Below are positions 9,901-17,110 of a stretch of DNA of 64,000 nt, in pieces. The DNA comes from Symbiodinium sp. CCMP2592. Lineage: Eukaryota; Sar; Dinophyceae; Suessiales; Symbiodiniaceae. The DNA is taken from positions 1,483,001 through 1,547,000 of the forward strand of contig CAJNDT010004557.1 of assembly GCA_905221615.1 (NCBI GenBank). Direction: 5' to 3'. Made by a program: the position numbers and the translations under genes. Positions within the stretch are counted from its first letter, which is position 1. The number at the start of each line of letters is the position of its first letter. The notes under the pieces were generated by a model that was given only the letters and a program-made list of their open reading frames with translations, was not told the DNA's origin and did no database searches.

Positions 9901-12900
9901 CTTGTTCTGGCGGAGGTAGATCGTCTTGCCATCTGCGAGCTGCACTCTGACCTTGCGGGCCGTGGAGGCCTCTTCCTTTGAGTGTGGGGCCCGATAGGCA
10001 TGCGAGGCACCACTATCCAGTAGGGCCATACCGTGACTCTCGCCAAGCCCTTGGGAACGAAGAAGAAGCTCCAAGTTCATCACAGCTCCGTCCGTCTGCG
10101 CCTGCATCGGAGCCAGCCTCTTGATCTTCGACAGGAACTGCTCAGCTAGTTCTCGAACCTCCCCCGCAGCCTGCTCAGAAAACAGAACCGTCGAAGCCGC
10201 AGAAGAGGAGCCACTGGAGGTAGCCATTGGATCCGCTGTGGTAGTAGCTGAGGTCAGAGGCGATCTCTCTGTAGGCGGGCCCATTGGGTGCTCCAAGGTT
10301 GAGTTCGCTGTGGTTGCCGGTGTCACCGGGACCGCGGTAGACGGCAAGGGTGCAGTGAGCGACGCCACCTGGGGGTTCGAAGCCAATGGGGCCTGCTTGT
10401 TCTTCTCGGGGTCGCCCTTCTGTGATCGCTTGCCACCTTGCTTGGTCGGACATTCAGCTTGTCGGTGCATTGTAGAACCACACGTCCAGCATCTCGCCTT
10501 CTTGTCCTCCTTGGTCGCGAACACATGACTGAACTTACAGGCAGCACCACGCCGACATCCTTCTGGCGACAACCAAAACTTGCAAGGTGCCCTTTGCCCC
10601 TGGCCCTTTCCGGTAGGTGAGGACGCCGAGGATGTTGGAGATCCGGGATCCGAAGTCATGCCCTTCAGCTTGGCGCCCTGCTCCTTGGCATTGAAGGGGA
10701 TCACTTGCTGGAGCTCTGCAAGGATGTGGTCCGCATAGGTAAGAACCGCAGTCAAGGAGGGCTGGTAGGGTAGCCGCAGCTCCTGCTTCGCCATGTTCAG
10801 CTTAAACGCCACATCCTTGTTGCCTTCAACCACAGTCTTGATCGCACCCTCTAAGGCCATTAGGAGGACCGAACCATCCGGTAGAGCTACTCCCATCTCA
10901 GCCGCCCGTCCTGTCAGCTTCTTCCACTTTCGAAGTGAGGCGATCAAGTCCACAATGTTCCCCTCGGGTCTAATGTGCTCAAGCTGCCGGATCAAACTTG
11001 CCCTCTCACTCGCTCCTCCTGGAGCGAAGGTGGTGTACAACTTGAAGAGGCAATCCTTCACACGGTTGATCCGGAGCATCGTGATCTCCGCCTTGATCGT
11101 TGGGGACATAGCTGACAGTAACAAGGTCATCACTCTCCGCTCCAATCTTGCCCACTTCTCAGGATCTACCTCCGGGCTCTCCAAGGCTTGCACATGGAGT
11201 CTCTTGAGAGGGACCTCGGCCTGGAATCGGTGGTAGGCCTCCATCGCTAACTCCACGTTCGCACTCCACCATCCCGCTGCCTTGTCCGTGATCGAGCCCA
11301 CGACCTGTCCCACCTCGTAGATCCACTCAAGAAACGCGATGGCACTTTGGTCCTGGTAGGGCTCCGGGAGCTTGGGGAGCTCCACGCTTCCCTTCAAGAT
11401 TTCCGGATCATGTCCGTCCCGTCGTAGCTGCAGCTGCTGAAGCTGCTTGATCCCCTCCGCAAGGAGGTCCATCGGGGCCTGAGACGCCCCCTTCTCTTCT
11501 CCACGACGATCAGTGGCCTGGGTCCCGTCGCTGGGGCCCGGTGCCTGGTAGGTCCGGGGCTTTCCTGCGGCATCATTCCGGCCGCCGCCCATCAAACACT
11601 GCCCGGTTGGCTCTTCGACCCGTCGTTCATCGCTACCTCGGACACCTCCTGGATCACTCGGTCGCTCACGGGCTGGAAGTGGTAGACCAGGGGGCCCCCG
11701 AAGAGCACCTTCACCTGCATGTAGGTGTCTGCGCGGATCACCTTGTTCGGAAGGCTTGGACGATGTCCCTGGGTCGATCCTCTGGCTCGCATACAGTAGC
11801 CCCGACCCATCACCTGGAACAGGCCCATCCACATCCTGAACTCCCCGCGCATCGGCATTCACCTCCATTATCGACACAAGGAGCTGCCTGAGCTCCGCAT
11901 TCTCCGCTTGAAGATCACTCACACGATGATCCCTCTGCTGCATGGCCTGCTGAACCGCCCTTCGCACCTCCTCCTGCACGACCTCAGGTTGAATCGACCC
12001 CGTCGACGACTGATCTCCATGATGTTCCTTCGGAGGTCCTGATTGGATCCGAGGTTGGGGTTCCTGTGGTCCTGAGGGCAGGCGAGGTTGCTGTTCTTGC
12101 GGTCCCGAAAGAAGCCGAGGTGGTGGTTCTTGTGGTCCTTGAAGCATACGAGGTTGTTGTTCATAAAGAGATTGATTCCTGGTCGGTTCAGGAACTTGAA
12201 AGTTCGGGGTAGCTATAGACCAAGCCGGGGATTGCGAGTACCATGAGTTCGGGGAAGGCGCCGGCATCGGTTTCAACCTCTCCAAACCACGCTGTACAAA
12301 TCCCCGAAGTCGTGTGAACCAAACCATCTGGCTTCCATTATGCTCCACCATCTCCCCTGACTCCACAGAAATACCTCCTGGGCTATCCCCATGGCCATCC
12401 TGGACTATGCGTGCCGCCCTTGCTTGCAAAGCCGCAACCAAGGCATTCCTCTGCTCTGTCAGCTGGGAAGCAGCTGGTGCCACCTGATCCGCGAGGTTCC
12501 CATTGCGGTTTTCCACTATGGGCAGCTGATCCTGCAAGGCCGACGGTGGCATAGAAGAACGCTGAGGCGTTGGCTGTTGAGGCAGGGCTGGACGATCCAG
12601 TACCTGTTGAGACTGTGAGGGTAGAGGTGGTGGTGGTTGATCTCGTACCTGCTGCGGCTGTGGCTGAGAAGGTGGTAGTGGACGTTCCGATGCCTGCTGC
12701 GGCTGGGGCTGCGGCGTAGTCTGTCGAGGGGTGCTGATGTCATGGTGTGTCGGAGCTGTTGCCTGTTGCTGACCTGGCCTACTCCTTAACCCCATCGCTT
12801 CACCCTGAAACCTCCGTGCCGTCGCGCCCATTCCGGTTTCCGTGTTCGCGCCGGGTCCGGAAAACGTCACTTCTGGCTGTCCTGCAGCCATGTGTCCCCC

Positions 12901-13236
12901 TTGTCCTTCCGCAGTCATAGCCGTTGGACCAGATTCAACTGTAGCCGGGGGCCTCGTCGACGGCGAGGGCTCCTGCGCCACATCCACATGCTGCTGCGAG
13001 CCCGTCGGAACGTGTCCCCCTGGAACGTGGGGCCTTTGGTGGCCTTCAAACGGGCCTCCAGGTACCACCCCGTTCAGTAGATCACGACCTTCGGCCCTGG
13101 CTCGATTCCTTGCTGCTTCGCCACCATCCGGCATCGGACCACGGGCTCCACCCAGATCCACACCTGCATAGGTCGGCGTAGCACTTGCCAAGCCTCCGCT
13201 TCCACCCGCACCACTTTGCGTGGATTGGGCGCTCAT
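3907..13236 (-). CDS. Copia-type Gag-Pol polyprotein with inserted methyltransferase-like and dioxygenase-like domains
   Basis: 3,109 aa from an ATG four bases inside the 5' LTR; an in-frame TGA lies in the LTR upstream. Order by residue: P/Q-rich leader 1-415; coiled coil 418-456; Gag-like helical domain 613-850; CCCH finger C885-x8-C-x5-C-x3-H904; CCHC knuckle 916-929; aspartic protease D1074 in LLDSGASH; methyltransferase-like Rossmann region about 1286-1440 with GGPPRGS (1347-1353) where C5-methylases have PPC; integrase finger H1500/H1505/C1512/C1515; integrase D1539, D1672, E1708 (DD35E); 2OG-Fe(II) dioxygenase-like region 1885-2045 with H1953-R-D1955, H2023, R2032; long coiled coil 2085-2200; reverse transcriptase with D2343 and YVDD (D2451, D2452); AEPTQSAT repeats 2612-2662; RNase H from D2677; two hydrophobic segments 2837-2854 and 2867-2882; SAP-like motif 3023-3053. 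The Gag, PR, IN, RT and RH calls are firm, and the extra domains are inferred from motifs. The frame is intact. Confidence 0.93.
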   Translation of the reverse strand: MSAQSTQSGAGGSGGLASATPTYAGVDLGGARGPMPDGGEAARNRARAEGRDLLNGVVPGGPFEGHQRPHVPGGHVPTGSQQHVDVAQEPSPSTRPPATVESGPTAMTAEGQGGHMAAGQPEVTFSGPGANTETGMGATARRFQGEAMGLRSRPGQQQATAPTHHDISTPRQTTPQPQPQQASERPLPPSQPQPQQVRDQPPPPLPSQSQQVLDRPALPQQPTPQRSSMPPSALQDQLPIVENRNGNLADQVAPAASQLTEQRNALVAALQARAARIVQDGHGDSPGGISVESGEMVEHNGSQMVWFTRLRGFVQRGLERLKPMPAPSPNSWYSQSPAWSIATPNFQVPEPTRNQSLYEQQPRMLQGPQEPPPRLLSGPQEQQPRLPSGPQEPQPRIQSGPPKEHHGDQSSTGSIQPEVVQEEVRRAVQQAMQQRDHRVSDLQAENAELRQLLVSIMEVNADARGVQDVDGPVPGDGSGLLYASQRIDPGTSSKPSEQGDPRRHLHAGEGALRGPPGLPLPARERPSDPGGVRGSDERRVEEPTGQCLMGGGRNDAAGKPRTYQAPGPSDGTQATDRRGEEKGASQAPMDLLAEGIKQLQQLQLRRDGHDPEILKGSVELPKLPEPYQDQSAIAFLEWIYEVGQVVGSITDKAAGWWSANVELAMEAYHRFQAEVPLKRLHVQALESPEVDPEKWARLERRVMTLLLSAMSPTIKAEITMLRINRVKDCLFKLYTTFAPGGASERASLIRQLEHIRPEGNIVDLIASLRKWKKLTGRAAEMGVALPDGSVLLMALEGAIKTVVEGNKDVAFKLNMAKQELRLPYQPSLTAVLTYADHILAELQQVIPFNAKEQGAKLKGMTSDPGSPTSSASSPTGKGQGQRAPCKFWLSPEGCRRGAACKFSHVFATKEDKKARCWTCGSTMHRQAECPTKQGGKRSQKGDPEKNKQAPLASNPQVASLTAPLPSTAVPVTPATTANSTLEHPMGPPTERSPLTSATTTADPMATSSGSSSAASTVLFSEQAAGEVRELAEQFLSKIKRLAPMQAQTDGAVMNLELLLRSQGLGESHGMALLDSGASHAYRAPHSKEEASTARKVRVQLADGKTIYLRQNKGGTLLAEEEQGGGTILPLGSLVSSLGCELKWSRKKGLQVRHPVHGILPTKLVGDTPVLREAEALQLIADLEQVELGKLEKQTEEGVLKMIASEEETVTTWIDCAEAFVETGERASLRRMLLDPEAPLQAPLEEDIAALLGVDDKLLLSDEAGAHYLKALPWNRTMRKRLLRTRWIVHLYNGDEQGAEFSRAESDDVTVVRMDIRNNKAFDLRTYTPAVRALMWAAARGQIEGILGGPPRGSESGSMLFRRMMLLWLVAHTGATRECLCSPFFMMEAPTWHPVWTSFTWTRFKEEFRYLRYHAVASKTGVYFMAGTLPISDGLTVEESEIPRLNYPSPESSWPVELKTGLAEAMVQWRNGSRRQREAMMCKLAGPKEMNARDLAYWERHVANGHVPYDRRCRTCVRAAATGRAHRRCVAPSAYTLGIDIAGPFRTKGETAGEKGLRYLLIGAYCHPRLELAKDADLPEEEEEEQIEAEIDPFEEDRRDAEQLDEEEDEEQKAMNERFKALYKDVGDDIDYQTLPFVVPMKTRTAKEVRSRIQQIYLQLRQQGLPLVRIHSDRGLELMAQETREWMASRDILATTGESQQPQQNGRAEAMVRVIKSRVKLLLRAASLPMSCWPLAAEFHAKRQRDLALGDRSDAALPFGAPVHVKHKRFGQGGRYDLAERWRSGTFVGYSGDVRGGRVVRHDDGSYTTAVHIKPYLIDSDDLVNHGPFEMEVEDPVRRVRGKTSLAQFLLDPTTEVDRKAKDLMDAELYGVENIVELWDALRIYAKTTTRTTQGEGLQWLMGQYTHGGQCGVTLDSDRFPVVTAYMVKAFQKITGITDFTSLLLTENVGMQIHRDVHNYVGRNNVLLPLLPCDQGGGVWVESDPEDYDVTDEWRQLPRGDWRRGGVRDLRPGHPISFNPRKFHQTEEWQGKRLVLTAYTPRTSKMKQPTYDQLVEYGFQPPPLPPRVPDQLQRVVLNMMNVTENFPESEAMMFQMSRTQEERSEKAQELSQELRQLQEDVLGRLQERREWLQDFLAEEEILAEEFNTVGEVIREEIKGINEVVRDLIKDVDDQVKEVESRCHNLYLKVANVMDDKEIGDIEEYLVSLKKDLDVTLDVPLEQVKANIGDWIEPMDKELTNLGSKTNAIEPRTLTEARRMVKEGSLILIPGKVVFTVKPPAPETKAEKKSTGARWKRKARIVICGNLANQSLSASELYAAGASVEALRLALAIASALGWIAAATDVSAAFLQAEWPSNRPTYGVIPPKILVQANLVPEDMVFVVRRALYGLRESPALWANHRTKVLKEIMVHCAERYLWLRPLITDGELWLILFMPNGADRPQLKGLLVTYVDDLLYLAKKAIILLLHGKIASIWPCSELEFSDKGLRYLGMELDQDGDNFTLGQEAYVTNLVRLHGLDPQAAAGLPCPKEWIQDDEVEGEVENFNAEELTRAQKVTGECLWLAYRTRPDILFVTNYMAAMTAKRPVKVYQVGLKVIAYLNATATLKLKVEAAAEPTQSATAEPTQSATAEPTQSATAEPTQSATAEPTQSTAEPTQSTAEPTQQHEAGFRVGLSGFSDASFAPYGGKSFGCSMVMVGRTPVSWKAGKQSMVAMSVCEAELMEGSTCALLLESTQAMLKEILPQEEPPSLFIDNMAAHNILNGSSGSWRTRHLRIRHSYVLDQVMNGSLRVVHLPGEDQPADLPTKLHSRARLMHLLGVWNMVGLPELNGAKTMKFMKLGCLFLLMLAVQSLAVSAQKEPLQMTGSGELLMMLLLTCISAVAVWEATKLLYRYAVHHVFGTKRTRRINKLRELAKAAAEAEIEKWVEQDEPTSSESVTRSLRQVLREERESQAHTPRPSPRPLAPMNIEDTRESVFGGQRPRTPPLPRPSTPPPSRRMSTPTTPDSVDGAGQFERDRVCRDVLGLLTVKNLKSGLENEGLPVSGLKEDLVRRLAMMMGDETPSSMRPTTRQLKYILYVWRHRSLSGRTELSWATLSSKTATSEWLSRWKDA
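5251..5403 (-). repeat. In-frame AEPTQSAT minisatellite inside the polyprotein
   Basis: Four 24-bp units (AEPTQSAT) are followed by two 21-bp units (AEPTQST) and a partial unit, all in frame, between the reverse transcriptase and RNase H. Element 2 has no equivalent. It is probably a flexible linker grown by replication slippage. Confidence 0.9.
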
Positions 13237-13240
13237 AACC
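13227..13240 (-). other. Primer binding site of element 1 (half-tRNA initiator Met type)
   Basis: Directly inside the 5' LTR the minus strand reads GGTTATGAGCGCCC. Its complement, GGGCGCTCATAACC, contains GCTCATAACC, the anticodon loop of initiator tRNA-Met with its CAT anticodon. Drosophila copia is known to prime from a 5' half of this tRNA cut in the anticodon stem-loop. The polyprotein ATG lies inside this site. Confidence 0.75.
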
Positions 13241-13551
13241 TGAGAAACTTCACAACCCAGAAGGGTTCACCTGTGATCTTCGACGGGCGGGAAGGAAGTT
13301 CAGAGGGACATGGCTTCGAATTGGCGAACCTGCTGATTTTTCACACAGAACGTGTTTGCTTCTGCTTGCTCATGGCCATATTGGCCGGTGCTTTGCTATA
13401 CACATTGAAGTTCGGACCTGTCAGTCAACCTACCATAGTGTACAAAGTGCAGGGACGTTCAGGTCATACTCAAGAGCTCTTCGCGACTTGGGCATTCACT
13501 GCCTTCATGACTCACACTCAAGACCGCGCACTGCAGACATGGATTTCATCA
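13241..13551 (-). repeat. 5' LTR of element 1
   Basis: Identical to 3541-3851. It should carry the promoter for the minus-strand transcript; I cannot place the start site. Confidence 0.95.
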
Positions 13552-13556
13552 GACTG
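13552..13556. repeat. Target-site duplication GACTG (right copy)
   Basis: Matches 3536-3540 exactly. Confidence 0.93.
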
Positions 13557-14771
13557 CTAGGATTACTTTCAGGATTACTAGTAGAGTGACGATCAGGGAT
13601 ACTTGGTGATCATGGGGTGGCGTCCCAAGAATTCACGCAGCTGAAACTGCAGAGCCGAGGTTGTCCAAGAAGAAGAACGAGCTTCTCAACGTGGTGTCTC
13701 GCACCTCGTCGTCAGGGCCGGTGATATGGGGACCTCAGTAAATCCAAGGAGGGTTTTGCGCTGGACTATCCTATCGCGATATGGAGGCGATTTCTGGAAT
13801 ATCCAGACCCTTATATCAGGGTTCCAGGCCCGATACAGGACCAGGAGGTGTTCTTGTCTGTCATGTTTCTGAGAATTCGGTACGCCTCCCAAGACCCTAA
13901 ACCCCGAGCATCCCCGAGCCGTCCTGGTTGTCATAATCCTTAGGAGTGTACACAGAGCCACCCGAGCCCCCATGTGATCTGCAGTCCGCAGTCCTCAAGA
14001 TCCTACAAGTCGCAACTGCTTTGCAGGAGTACATGAGTAGGATCTTAAGAGGGGAGTCATATCATGCGAGTACAGTCATTTTACGTGTTGAGAAGTCCTA
14101 GGCGAATGAATGCTTTGGAAACGCTCCCTATGGAGATGTTTCTAAGTCAACAGACTCCGAGCCACATGCCTCGCCTGGATTATCCGAGTGTGAGCGCCGA
14201 AACCCCCTAGACCCCTTCCCGTAAACCCCTATGAACCCTAAAACCTAAACCCTAAACCCTAAACCCTATAACCAGCCCTGCCAGAGTAACATCTTTGAAC
14301 TTTGAAGCCGGCATTCCGTCATTCCGTGCATGGAAGCAAGCCCATGTCCAGTCCTCTGTTCTTGTGGAGGTACCGAGTTTCATTTTACAGGTGTATGAAT
14401 GAAAAAATATTCGTGTTGACGAACTTCACTTCAACTACTAGAATCTAATCTTATATACAGAGCAGTAGATGTAAGCAGCATCTGTTGATGCTTGAAAGTT
14501 AGTTCTGCAACGACTCGGAATTCGGCGAAAAGCACCCGTATGGGGGTGAAACTTACACAGATCACTGTAGTGATTCAGCAAGCAGGACCTGTTGGGAAAG
14601 TCGCTCTGTGCCGTCCAGACCTGACGACAATCCCCAAATTTGACCGAGTTGGTCCTATAAACGTCATGCGCAAGGCCGTTACGTAACTGTTGGGGTATAG
14701 GGGTCTGGGGTATAGGATTCAGGGACAATCAGTGTAAAGCCCCTATAGCATTCAGTGATTCAAATCCACAG
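13557..14771. other. Intergenic or intronic stretch with one exon-like island and telomere-like repeats
   Basis: About 13640-13712 reads ETAEPRLSKKKNELLNVVSR on the plus strand between a possible acceptor and a GTGATA donor. 14221-14272 is CCCTAAA-like repeat, preceded at 14182-14203 by a motif (TCCGAGTGTGAGCGCCGAA) that recurs elsewhere in the window. Nothing else is recognised. Confidence 0.35.
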
Positions 14772-14965
14772 CTACTCCAAGACTTCGAGACACAAATCGA
14801 GTGCAAAGGCATGAAAACGGAGCAGCTGGCCTTGCAGAATGAGTGGATCGACTGCCACTCAACATTGCAGGCGTCGCAGGATGAATTTGGAGACTGCAGA
14901 CATTTGTTGATGTTAGAGGATTTCGGGCTCGAGGGCAGGGATTCGGTGGAGGATTCAAAGCCGAG
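14772..14965 (+). CDS. Exon candidate encoding a helical, probably coiled-coil segment
   Basis: The plus strand is open from about 14738 to a TAG at 14976 without an upstream ATG, so it would be an internal exon. It starts after CCACAG and ends at CCGAG|GTCAGA. It reads LLQDFETQIECKGMKTEQLA, then LQNEWIDCHSTLQASQDEFG, then LLMLEDFGLEGRDSVEDS: charged, with hydrophobic residues at heptad-like spacing. Codon texture is clearly protein-like and unlike the flanking repeats. The acceptor is AG|C rather than the AG|G seen at most other candidates, so the exact start is uncertain. It could belong to the gene that begins at 2862, but phase does not prove it. Confidence 0.4.
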
Positions 14966-16070
14966 GTCAGATCCCTAGACGCTGAGCTCCAAGGCTATGG
15001 CTTGAATGCTAGTGTAGCTAAGGCCACCTCAGCTCAAGCAAATGATTCAAGATCAAGCTTACTGCTACGGATGTGTACGTAAGGCCCCAATCACTTGGGG
15101 CTGCGGGGCGTGAGCATGTAGGAGGCGGAATAATTTAAAGTAGCAACATCAGGTACAATCAGACTAGTTTATACCCGAACACCTTGTTCGACACATTCAG
15201 GCCCCCATACTAATTAAACAGCAAGCAACTGTGGTTTAGGAGTTTAGGAGTTCCTTCTACCGCCTTGGCGTGCTTTCTTTTGACTACTCCTAGGTCACCG
15301 TGTGCAGGGCTGGTGACTGAAGAGCTCCCGAACACATCAATACGGGGTCCTTGTTAAGGAGCTTATTTAAATACAGTTTACCAAAATAGGGACATGACAA
15401 GTAATTAATTTGGTTTCCACATTATGGGAACCGGATGAAGTTCCTGCACAAGAAACCAGACAAGGGCATGCCTTGCGGTGGCTCCGCTCACCTACACAGT
15501 CGTTCCCTCACCCTCTAGAGACCCCGAAAGCCAAGCACTGAGCCAAGAGTCATCCGTCGCATCTAGTCCTACACCCGCAGCCCTAAAACATTAACCCCCA
15601 CGCCTCAATTTGGTATCTTGTCAGGAATATACTTCGAGGTCATGCTTGCAAACTAAAGATCACGCTTCTAACTACACTCGACGTAGACTCGATTTTGGAT
15701 TTAGGATTCAGGGGCTTGCACCAGACCTCTTGTTGTTCGACTTAAGGCTTCGTACTCAGCGCGAACCCGAAAACTTGAGCCTCAGCCCTGTTCAGAGCTT
15801 CTACAGCTCATTTGCTCCGGGACAGGTCACTCCTCTGAACCCTAAACATCCTTAAACCTTACACCAAAACCCTGACGCCCGGAGAGCTAATCATCAGGGC
15901 GGCAGAGCGCAGGCCACAGGGAAGCCCCTGTCTATCTAGGATTCTTGGGTTTGGGGTGGGTTAAGCCCGTCACCCTAGAGTCGACACTCATGCAGACTCA
16001 TGCACCCTCCACTGGCCCTAAATCCCAAGCAGCCCGAAACGTGAAGCCCAGAAACCTTCAACCTACCCAA
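14966..16070. other. Stretch with one short exon-like island
   Basis: 15033-15078 reads LKQMIQDQAYCYGCV and ends at a strong GTAAGG donor, so it may be an exon; its phase does not fit the donor at 14965. The rest shows no gene, only scattered telomere-like words. Confidence 0.3.
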
Positions 16071-16151
16071 AGGCCCCAAAGTAGTTCCTTTTTGGGGTTC
16101 ATATTTAGAATTGTATAAGGTAATCCCAAAAAAGGAACTACTTTGGGGCCT
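16071..16151. repeat. 81-bp hairpin element (family A-related)
   Basis: Near-perfect inverted repeat: AGGCCCCAAAGTAGTTCC on the left and its complement on the right, with an AT-rich loop. The core GTAGTTCCTTTTT is shared with hairpins at 21501 and 23417. Confidence 0.8.
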
Positions 16152-16690
16152 GTGGGCAAGACCCCAGAACCCCAAATCCTTTTGCGAAAGGCTTCGGAGC
16201 AGGCTGCTGTCGAACAGGCTCTTGGGTTCAGGGTTCAGGATATCTTTCCGGCCAGAACGTCACAGCCCGGATGCAAAAAAGGTAGTCTTGGAGCTTTGCA
16301 GGGTGACAGGGTGACAGAAAGGTCTTATTCATACGGGGGCTTGGGGGATGTCTTGACGGTTCCGGATTTATGTGCGCTGCAGTCCAAGCGGTTTTGTGAG
16401 TCTGACGGCTTGGGGGTTTCGGTTTTGCGAGTAGTACAGAAGCGTGAGGAAGGGGACCTCGTAGCCCCTTGGCCTCAAAGCAGCCCAAAAGCCACAGCCT
16501 TTCGATTGTAGACTTCAAAGCAATGAAACATGAGTCCTCAGAGCTTCAGGGTGACCCTTAAACAGAAGCTCTTCCCTGTACCGAGATTTCACCAAAACCA
16601 GCCTGCTGTACAGAGTTTCGTGCTAGTCAGGCAGGTGGCCAAACTTCCCTAAACCCTACAGCCTAGATAGCCTTGAAGCGAGTTACTCCC
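16152..16690. other. No gene recognised
   Basis: A 122-codon plus-strand open frame at 16143-16511 begins inside the hairpin and shows no known motif. I regard it as chance. Confidence 0.3.
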
Positions 16691-17110
16691 TCAACCCGAA
16701 ACCCTAAACCCTAGGCCCTAAACCCTAAAACCCTAGAACCTAAAACCCTAGACCCTAAAATCCTAAAACCCTAGACCCTAAAACCCTAAACTAAACCCGA
16801 GACCCTAAAACCCTAAAGCCCTAAAACCCTAAACCCTAAAACCCTAAAGCCCTAGACCCTCAAACCCTAAATCCTAAAACCCTAAACCCTAAGACCCTAA
16901 AACCTTAAAACCCTAAAACCCTCAACCCTAAAACCCTAAACCCTAAAACCCTAAACCACAATCGTTGACTTCTTTCTCTGTCCAGGAGCGCCTCCTCCAG
17001 GTGGCCCAGGAGACACTGGCAACTTTAAAGGAGCCCCGTCATTTGATTTAGGGTTTAGGGATTAAGGGTTTAGGGTTTTAGGGATTACGGGTTTAGGGTC
17101 TTAGGGTTAA
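16691..17110. repeat. Interstitial telomere-like arrays in opposite orientation around an exon-like island
   Basis: 16696-16958 is a degenerate CCCTAAA/CCCTAAAA array and 17045-17108 is TTTAGGG. Between them, after TTCTTTCTCTGTCCAG, bases 16986-17030 read ERLLQVAQETLATLK in phase 0, an exon-like 45-mer. A 26-bp stretch at about 17021-17047 (AACTTTAAAGGAGCC...) recurs at 17123-17148. Confidence 0.65.

Larger units (their letters stand above)
3541..13551 (-). mobile_element. Complete Ty1/copia-type LTR retrotransposon, element 1
   Basis: A 10,011-bp element with 311-bp LTRs that start TG and end CA, a 5-bp target duplication, a tRNA-type primer binding site directly inside the 5' LTR, a purine tract directly inside the 3' LTR, and one uninterrupted 3,109-codon frame. 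The domain order protease, integrase, reverse transcriptase, RNase H is that of the copia superfamily. The two LTRs are identical over all 311 bases by my line-by-line comparison, so insertion was recent and the element may be active. There are only 4 bases between the 5' LTR and the start codon and 55 bases between the stop codon and the 3' LTR. Integration is antisense to the plus-strand exon candidates on both sides. Confidence 0.95.

Noticed and set aside
3907..13236. Many plus-strand and other-frame open frames of 60-300 codons across element 1
   Set aside because: They are shadows of the polyprotein frame on the other strand and carry no motifs of their own.
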